From JANQRZ01 sp965215165 (GTDB lineage: Bacteria > Bacteroidota > Rhodothermia > Rhodothermales > JANQRZ01), in the NCBI GenBank assembly GCA_965215165.1, contig CBDCCX010000006.1:2542001-2606000 (forward strand): a stretch of DNA of 64,000 nucleotides. The letters are read 5' to 3'. The notes beneath the pieces are model-generated. The model saw nothing but the letters and a program-made list of their open reading frames with translations, was not told the origin of the DNA and did not search any database. Within the stretch, counting starts at the first letter, position 1. The number at the start of each line of letters is the position of its first letter. A program made the translations under genes and the position numbers. Below, in pieces: positions 58,458 to 64,000 of the stretch.

Positions 58458-59494
58458 TGGGCGGCGTGCTGTCGGTAGGAGGGGAAGAAGTCGGCCGGCG
58501 GAATCGGCTGCTCCGGGGCGAGGGCGAGGGCCTCGCGCGACAGGCGCTCGTAGGCCTCCCGGTGGTGGACGAAACGGGCGGAGGCAAAAGTACGGTCTTC
58601 GCCCGCGAATCCGCGCTTGAACCGGAGGAGCGCGTCGTGTTTCGACTGAAACCCGCCGCCGAGGTGCAGCACCGCTGCCCCCCGCCGCGCCAGCTCCGCC
58701 CGCGCGCCGACGAACAGGAGCTTGCTCGGCGACGCGGCAAGGTGCCGGTGGCTCGTCCCGCTGAGGTGCGCCTGCGCGACGGGGCCGAGATGGGTGAACA
58801 CGCCCGCTGCCGCCGTCCCGCCTAAAGGCGCACGGACTGTGACGACCAGATGATGGTCGCCCAGCGAGGCGGCCAGCTCGCGGAAGTAGGCCAGGGGGAA
58901 GCGGTAGGACGCTGCGGCCCCGAGGCGTTCCATCGTCTCGGCGTAGATCTCCGCCAGGTCCGCGAGGGCGTTTGGTGCGCCCACCTGGACGGTGTACCCC
59001 TCTTCGATCAGGGCGCGGAGGCTGCGACGGTGATTGCGCGAGAGGCGGCGGAGCCAGGCCGCGTGCGGCTCCGCCAGGTCGAGCGCGACGGTGGGGCCGT
59101 GCTCGACGACCGACCAGGAGGCCTCACGGCTTTCCGGCAGGGACGGCTGGAGCAGCGGGTGCAGCCGCAGAAACGACGACACCAGCCCGGTGGCCCGCCC
59201 CTCGTCAGCGAACGCCTGGAGCGCCTCGCGCTGGAAACCCGGCCCGGCTCCGTCGCTGAACAGCGGGGACGGATAGCCGTAGGGCGAAGCGGCGTCGCAC
59301 ACCCCCTCGCCCATCTCACGAACGACGAGGGGGAGGAGCGCCACCGAGCCCTCGTCGTCGTACCGAAACGCCCGTGGCTTCCCCTTCTCCCACCGCGCGC
59401 TCAGCGCGACGTAGCCCGGCAGATGGTACACGTCGTACCGCAGGCGAGCGAGCGCGTCCGTCCAGCCAGGGTCGTCGGGCGTGAGGAACGGCAT
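58454..59494 (-). CDS. FemAB/BioF2-like GNAT acyltransferase
   Basis: 346 residues with two GNAT-like lobes as in FemAB/FemX enzymes: RYDVYHLPGYVALSARWEKGKPRAF, SRNHRRSLRALIEEGYTV, ETMERLGAAASYRF, FTHLGPVAQAHLSGTS, GARAELARRGAAVLHLGGG and DALLRFKRGFAG. Such proteins add an amino acid or acyl group to a cell-wall or glycan precursor. Its placement in a surface-glycan operon suggests decoration of the sugar chain, not a peptidoglycan bridge. It overlaps the downstream sugar transferase gene by 4 bp. Confidence 0.85.
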   Translation of the reverse strand: MPFLTPDDPGWTDALARLRYDVYHLPGYVALSARWEKGKPRAFRYDDEGSVALLPLVVREMGEGVCDAASPYGYPSPLFSDGAGPGFQREALQAFADEGRATGLVSSFLRLHPLLQPSLPESREASWSVVEHGPTVALDLAEPHAAWLRRLSRNHRRSLRALIEEGYTVQVGAPNALADLAEIYAETMERLGAAASYRFPLAYFRELAASLGDHHLVVTVRAPLGGTAAAGVFTHLGPVAQAHLSGTSHRHLAASPSKLLFVGARAELARRGAAVLHLGGGFQSKHDALLRFKRGFAGEDRTFASARFVHHREAYERLSREALALAPEQPIPPADFFPSYRQHAAQ

Positions 59495-59519
59495 AGCGCG
59501 AGAGCTACCAGAAACGAGC

Positions 59520-61286
59520 TCAAGCCCCTAGAGGCTGTGCGGAGCGATGGCTGCCCGCGCGGTCGACCTGAGCGTCTTCGGGTGTTTTGCTGATGCGGAC
59601 CGTGCCGAGATAGAGCACGTCGAGGCCACACGAGAAAAAAGTGCGGATCGCGTCCTCGGGCGAAGTTACGACGGGCTCGCCATTTAGGTTGAAGCTGGTG
59701 TTGAGCACCAGCGGCACGCCGGTCCGCGCCTCGAAGGCGAGGATCAGGTCGCGGTAGCGGGCACTCGCGTGCTCGTCGACGGTCTGGAGCCGCCCGGAGC
59801 CGTCGGCGTGGACGACGGCCGGGACCTCGGCCTTCTTCTCTTCGCGGAACGGGAGCACGCGCTCCATGAACGGGACGGCGAGGCCCGGCTCGCACTCGAA
59901 GTAGTCGCTCACGCGCTCGGCGAGGATGGCGGGCGCGAAGGGGCGGAAGCTCTCGCGGAACTTGACGGCGGCGTTGATCTGGTCCTTCGCGCCGGGCTGC
60001 CGCGGGTCGGCCAGGATGGAGCGGTTGCCCAGCGCCCGCTGCCCGAACTCCTGCCGCCCCTGGAACCAGCCGACGAGGCGGCCCGCCACCAGGTCGGCGG
60101 CGGCGGCGGCGGCGGGGTCCGGCACGACGCGCGCGTTCGGGAGCTTGTAGCGCTCGGCCACGTCGAGGCACTCGGCGTCGGAGTAGCCCACGCCCCAGGA
60201 GTTGTGGCGGATGCCGCTGGCCGGTCGCTCGCCCGTCCGCTCGGCGTGGACCCAGAGCGCCGCGCCGATCGACGTCCCCGAGTCGTCGGGGCAGCTCCCG
60301 ACGAAGACCTCCTCGAACGGCGTCAACTCGGTAATCTTGCCGTTGAAGACGCTGTTCATGAAGCACCCGCCGCTGACGGCGACGCGCCGCAGCCCGGTCC
60401 GCTCGTGCAAGACGGTCAGCACGCGCGCCATCACCTCCTCGAAGGTCCGCTGCAAGGCCGCCGCGATCTGCTCGTGGCGCGGCTCCAGGGCCGCGCTCGG
60501 GGCGCGGGGCGGGCCGAGCAGCTCGACCAGCAGGTCGGAGTAGAGGCGCGGGTCCCAGAAGTTGTAGTGCTGGAAGTGGTCGAGCGCGAGGTGCACGCGG
60601 CCCCGGTCGTCGACGCGGACCAGCGAGCGGACGCGGTCGAGGTAGGCGTTCTCGGCGTCGGCGAAGGAGGCAAGGGCCATCACCTTCCACTCGTCGCCGT
60701 CGGGCTGGAAGCCGAGGAATTGCGTCAGCGCGCCGTAGAACAACCCGAGCGAGTGCGGGAAGAGGGTCTCCTCGATGACCTCGATCTCGGCCCCGCGCGC
60801 ACGGCCGAGGATGCCGGTGCGTTTCTCGCCGCGCCCGTCCATCGCCACGACGGCGGCCTCGTCGAAGGGCGAGAGGAAGATGGCATTCGCAGCGTGGGCG
60901 AGGTAGTGGTCGACGTAGGTGACCGGCGGCGCGTCGTCCCAGAGATCGGTGTGCTGCATCGTCGCGCCGCCGGGGCGGCCGGCGAGGCGGAGGAGCCGGC
61001 TCGGGACCTGGTAGGCGTGCTCGGAGCGCCACCGCCGCGCGCCCAGCCAGCCCGAGGGCGTCGTCTCCATCTCGAGGGCCGGGTTCCAGGCGACGGCGAT
61101 CTCGTCGACCGCGTCGAGCGTCGTGCCCGCCAGCTCCAGGCACCGCTCGGCGGCGAGGACGGGGAAGACGCGGCTGCGCTTGACCCGGTCCAGCCGCTCC
61201 TCGGCGATGGCGGCCACGACGCGGCCGTCCTCGACGAGACAGGCCGAGCAGATCAGCACGTCGTGGCACAGGCCTAAAATCCTCAT
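59520..61286 (-). CDS. NodU/CmcH-type carbamoyltransferase
   Basis: 588 residues. The N-terminal Kae1-like lobe carries the metal-binding VDHYLAHAANAIFLSPF and AVVAMDGRGEKRTGIL; central VSGGCFMNSVFNGKI and DDSGTSIGAALW; the C-terminal carbamoyltransferase lobe with GWFQGRQEFGQRALGNRSIL and PLVLNTSFNLNGEPVV. It carbamoylates a hydroxyl on a sugar or small molecule using carbamoyl phosphate. A good Shine-Dalgarno (GAAGGAGAGAG) lies just before ATG 61286, unusual for this window. It is part of the glycan operon, 25 bp before the FemAB-like gene. Confidence 0.93.
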   Translation of the reverse strand: MRILGLCHDVLICSACLVEDGRVVAAIAEERLDRVKRSRVFPVLAAERCLELAGTTLDAVDEIAVAWNPALEMETTPSGWLGARRWRSEHAYQVPSRLLRLAGRPGGATMQHTDLWDDAPPVTYVDHYLAHAANAIFLSPFDEAAVVAMDGRGEKRTGILGRARGAEIEVIEETLFPHSLGLFYGALTQFLGFQPDGDEWKVMALASFADAENAYLDRVRSLVRVDDRGRVHLALDHFQHYNFWDPRLYSDLLVELLGPPRAPSAALEPRHEQIAAALQRTFEEVMARVLTVLHERTGLRRVAVSGGCFMNSVFNGKITELTPFEEVFVGSCPDDSGTSIGAALWVHAERTGERPASGIRHNSWGVGYSDAECLDVAERYKLPNARVVPDPAAAAAADLVAGRLVGWFQGRQEFGQRALGNRSILADPRQPGAKDQINAAVKFRESFRPFAPAILAERVSDYFECEPGLAVPFMERVLPFREEKKAEVPAVVHADGSGRLQTVDEHASARYRDLILAFEARTGVPLVLNTSFNLNGEPVVTSPEDAIRTFFSCGLDVLYLGTVRISKTPEDAQVDRAGSHRSAQPLGA

Positions 61287-61426
61287 GGGGACTCTCTCCT
61301 TCAAAACAAAACGGCGAAGCGCGGCCTCGGGCGCAACGAGGACCGCGGGTGTCCAGCCATCCGATGCCGTGCGAAACGCGCCGAGACGCCGCCGCCCCCG
61401 CGACGGAAGAGGTGCAGGCGGAAGCG

Positions 61427-63547
61427 TTAATATACCAGCACCGTGGCGGCCGAGACGTGCACGTGGTAACCCTGGTTTGGGAGAAGGAGACCGAGCTCCT
61501 CGATGCCATAGGCCGGGAAGAACAGCCGGCCCTCGACGTCCTTCGCCGCCACCAGCTCGGCCGCGACGGACCCGAGCGCCTCTCCGACGGGGCGCGGCTC
61601 GGCGAGCAGGTAAGGGACGTAGTTCCAGCCCGCCTCCAGCGCCAGCGGCGTCTCCGGCGGGATCGGCTCGCCGGTGACCTCCAGCACGAAGTCGGCCTCG
61701 GCGTAGACCTTGTACGCCTGTCCGCAGTCCCACACCCCGATCTCGTCGATGCCGAGCGCCGGGTCGTAGATGCGCCCGTCGCGGTCCTCGACGCGGGCGA
61801 GGGCCGGCGCGTCGGCGAAGAGGGCTGCGAGCGCCTGCTCGTTCGGGCAGATCCGCAGCGCGACCAAGCTCCAGCCCGCGCCGACGCCCACGCGCAGACT
61901 GCCGGAGCCGAAGCCGGTCTGAAACGCGCCCGCGTCGGGGGCCGCGCCCGAGTAGGCCGGCGTGATCCCCTCGACCTCCACGCCCGCCTGGATCGCGGCG
62001 CTGCCCGAGCGCGGGAGGAAGTCGGCGGCGGCCGGGCCGCCGAGGAGCAGATCGCCCGAGCCGTCGGTCGCGGCGGCGGCCCCGGCGTTCCAGACCGCGA
62101 GGTCCTGGTAGTCGCGCGGGCCGGACCCGAGGTTCGCGTACTGCTCGGGGAAGGCCGGGAGGTAGGCCACGTTCCCGCCCGGGTTCACGCTCTCGGGTCC
62201 GTCGGTGGCCTGGACGAGGGCGGAGATCATGTGGGGCCCGTCGTAGGCACTTGCGCACGCATTGCTCTTGACCGCGAGGGGGCCCGCGTTGCCGTAGAGG
62301 CCGATGCAGGCCGAGCGGAGCGCGTCCAGGTCCTCGGCCGCCTCGGGCGGGGCGAAGGCGACGAAGGTGTTGTGCGCTACGACGTTGCCGGTGCCGCTCT
62401 GGGTCACGTACGCGCCCCACCGGCCGCCGTAGGCCGTGTTGTGGTGGAAGGCGTTGCCGCTGCCGGCGTTCTCCATGTTGTAGCAGACCGCGCCGCGCAC
62501 GCCGGGGTCCGAGACGCACCGGTTGCCCCAGGCGACCGAGCCGGCCGTGCCGCCGGAGAACTGCACGCCGCCGGACCAGCTCGTGAAGTAGTCGTTGTCC
62601 TCGAAGAACGCCGCGTGCGAGCCGTTGCGGTCGAGCGTGACGCCAGTCACGACGACGCCCACGCTCTCGTCGAACTGAAGCCCGATCCCGCCGCCGGGGT
62701 TGCGCGCGCCGACGACGGCCGGCTGCCGCCCGTTGTAGCTCCACGTCCCGCCCGTCACGAGCGCCCCGTCGAAGTCGGCCCCTTCGATCCCGTTGTAGCC
62801 GTTGTAGACGACGGCCAGGTCGTCGAAGACGATGCCGGTGAAGGTGCCGGCCGTCAGCGCGTAGAAGAGGCCGTCGATGGCGGCGAAGCCGATCTGCAGG
62901 TCGCGGTAGACGGTGTCGTCGCGGTCGGCGTCCTGGTACAGCCCGTTGCGGTTCCAGGCGACCTCGACGTCGGCGTCGGGCGCGGCCCCGTCGCTCGTGT
63001 GGACGTAGAGCGTGCCGCCGTCGTAGTGGGTGCGCGACGTGTCGGCCCGCGCCCAGGCGAGGTCGCCGCCGGCCTTGTTGCGGCTGTTGGCGTACTCGTA
63101 GTACGACCCGCCCGGCCCGCGCTCCCACACGTTGTAGACCTCGCGCCCAGGCACCGTGCTCCACACGCCCCCGCCGGCATCGCGCCACGCGAAGCCGCTC
63201 CCCGGCCGGCTCGCCGCGATCACCGGCCGGCCGTCGGCGACGGGTCCGTAGGCTCCGTAGAGGACGGCGGCCTCGGGCTGCAACGCATAGACGGGGTGCT
63301 GGTCCGGGCGGAATGTGTCGCCGGCGCGCAGCAGGATCTGATCGCCCGGCTCGGCCAGCGCGTGAGCGCGGCTGAGGGTGCGAACCGGCGTCGCCTCACT
63401 CCGGCCCTCGCTCGCGTCGTCGCCGGCAGCGGAGACGTAGTAGACCGTCCCTGCTGGCTCGGGATAGGCGGTCTCGAAGCGTTCCTGCGCCTGCGCCGAG
63501 GCACACACGGCGAAGACCAACGAGAAGACGCAGTAGACGTAGCGCAT
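61427..63547 (-). CDS. Secreted right-handed beta-helix protein
   Basis: 706 residues. Signal peptide MRYVYCVFSLVFAVCASAQA; an N-terminal beta-helix opening GTVYYVSAAGDDASEGRSEATPVRT followed by TLSRAHALAEPGDQILLRAG, typical of pectate-lyase-like parallel beta-helices; then many short Asn/Gly-rich turns (VVYNGYNGIEGADFDGA, NMENAGSGNAFHHNTAYGG). After about residue 550 comes a distinct C-terminal region (VGVGAGWSLVALRICP, LALEAGWNYVPYLLAEP, ending HVHVSAATVLVY) with two 'AGW' modules and no T9SS motif. A polysaccharide lyase or glycan-binding role is plausible. It lies within the glycan operon. Confidence 0.75.
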   Translation of the reverse strand: MRYVYCVFSLVFAVCASAQAQERFETAYPEPAGTVYYVSAAGDDASEGRSEATPVRTLSRAHALAEPGDQILLRAGDTFRPDQHPVYALQPEAAVLYGAYGPVADGRPVIAASRPGSGFAWRDAGGGVWSTVPGREVYNVWERGPGGSYYEYANSRNKAGGDLAWARADTSRTHYDGGTLYVHTSDGAAPDADVEVAWNRNGLYQDADRDDTVYRDLQIGFAAIDGLFYALTAGTFTGIVFDDLAVVYNGYNGIEGADFDGALVTGGTWSYNGRQPAVVGARNPGGGIGLQFDESVGVVVTGVTLDRNGSHAAFFEDNDYFTSWSGGVQFSGGTAGSVAWGNRCVSDPGVRGAVCYNMENAGSGNAFHHNTAYGGRWGAYVTQSGTGNVVAHNTFVAFAPPEAAEDLDALRSACIGLYGNAGPLAVKSNACASAYDGPHMISALVQATDGPESVNPGGNVAYLPAFPEQYANLGSGPRDYQDLAVWNAGAAAATDGSGDLLLGGPAAADFLPRSGSAAIQAGVEVEGITPAYSGAAPDAGAFQTGFGSGSLRVGVGAGWSLVALRICPNEQALAALFADAPALARVEDRDGRIYDPALGIDEIGVWDCGQAYKVYAEADFVLEVTGEPIPPETPLALEAGWNYVPYLLAEPRPVGEALGSVAAELVAAKDVEGRLFFPAYGIEELGLLLPNQGYHVHVSAATVLVY

Positions 63548-63671
63548 GGGGCCGGAATCTAGCGACGGAGGGGACCGCGCCCGGAGCCACAACGACTGTA
63601 CCGACCGTCCCGTCCCGCTGAATCGCCTCGACGAGCACGCCGACCGAAGCGGAGCCGGTCGTTTGGTACCC

Positions 63672-64000
63672 TCAACCCCGCAGCCCGCGCGCGAAGACGA
63701 CGGCGCTCATCAGGAGGTAGAGCACGGCGTAGGCGAGCAGCGCCCACACGGCCCCGAGCAACCCGAGGCTCGGCACGAGCCACGCGCACAGCGCGGCGTT
63801 TGCGGCAACGGCGACCGCCAGGATGGGGATTTGCACCTTGAAGGCACGCATCGCCGTTAGCCCATAGCCGAGCAGGTCGGTCGCGTACCACAGCACGGCC
63901 ACGCCGACGAGCGCGGTGAAGAGCGGCGCGTAGTCGGCGTACTCCGGCGTGTAGACGAGGCCGAGCACCGGCCGGCCGAGCAGCGCCGCCCCGAGCCACG
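63672..64000 (-). CDS. C-terminal part of a membrane flippase (polysaccharide export type, partial)
   Basis: The 3' 109 codons of a polytopic membrane protein that runs off the window. Visible: GLVYTPEYADYAPLFTALVG, a loop TDLLGYGLTAMRAFKVQIP, two helices ILAVAVAANAALCAWLVPSL and GAVWALLAYAVLYLLMSAVV, and a short basic end FARGLRG. The order 'YxxxxPLF..L' then 'RAFKxQIP' then 'NxxLxxxLVPxxGxxGAVWA' is characteristic of Wzx/MATE-like O-antigen flippases. It would translocate the lipid-linked oligosaccharide made by this operon. Confidence 0.75.
   Translation of the reverse strand, partial: WLGAALLGRPVLGLVYTPEYADYAPLFTALVGVAVLWYATDLLGYGLTAMRAFKVQIPILAVAVAANAALCAWLVPSLGLLGAVWALLAYAVLYLLMSAVVFARGLRG

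Overview
The window is very GC-rich (about 70% by eye) and tightly packed. It looks like a chromosome segment of a high-GC Bacteroidota/Rhodothermota bacterium (Rhodothermales, Rubricoccaceae-like). The main reasons are five exported proteins ending in a type IX secretion (T9SS) sorting domain of the form 'VxDxLGRxVAVL...AAGVYLVRL...QTRKLTVVR', an HmuY-family lipoprotein, a bifunctional RibBA, and repeated TA-N2-TT(G/C) promoter-like boxes in place of E. coli-type -10 boxes. The taxonomic call is inference; no rRNA is present. The only RNA gene I can call with confidence is tRNA-Phe(GAA).

Layout. 0-3 kb: tgt, an HmuY-like lipoprotein and a hemolysin III membrane protein. 3-7 kb (minus): an envelope-glycan unit of a flippase-like LPG_synthase_TM protein, two family-2 glycosyltransferases and a NodB deacetylase. 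7-11 kb: a BamA/TamA-like barrel, then a translationally coupled purD / NHL-propeller lipoprotein / csaA unit. 11-16 kb: a 1178-residue putative outer-membrane protein whose last 170 bp are duplicated around an antitoxin/PIN-toxin pair. 16-29 kb: five T9SS cargo proteins (two spondin-domain paralogues flanking a photolyase, an M14 carboxypeptidase, a long L-domain/LRR-like repeat protein, a penicillin acylase), an orphan sorting-domain remnant, an ABC exporter and tRNA-Phe. 29-36 kb: an M20 amidohydrolase, DUF2461, Uma2 and a lipoprotein, then the minus-strand prmA/ppx/mrp/nifU-like set.

36-44 kb: a four-repeat exported beta protein, a partner-switching module (SpoIIE-type phosphatase, STAS antagonist, RsbW-like kinase), ribBA and yajC. 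44-48 kb: a flavin monooxygenase, alpha/beta hydrolase, SDR and TrmH-type methyltransferase. 48-49.3 kb: a lower-GC islet with a TIR/deoxyribosyltransferase-like protein and a small basic protein with an internal repeat, which look like a transferred two-gene defence-type unit. 49.5-56 kb: a TPR-like lipoprotein, an NFACT/RqcH protein, uppP, a sigma-54 response regulator and EcsC. 56-64 kb (minus): a surface-glycan operon with a flippase end, beta-helix protein, carbamoyltransferase, FemAB-like transferase and Pgl-type sugar transferase, acetyltransferase and aminotransferase.

The most unusual signals are the toxin-antitoxin cassette bracketed by a 170-bp duplication of a host gene's 3' end, the TIR-like two-gene islet, and a population of small spacer elements: an 82-bp dispersed repeat, several palindromes, and short exact tandem duplications placed between genes.
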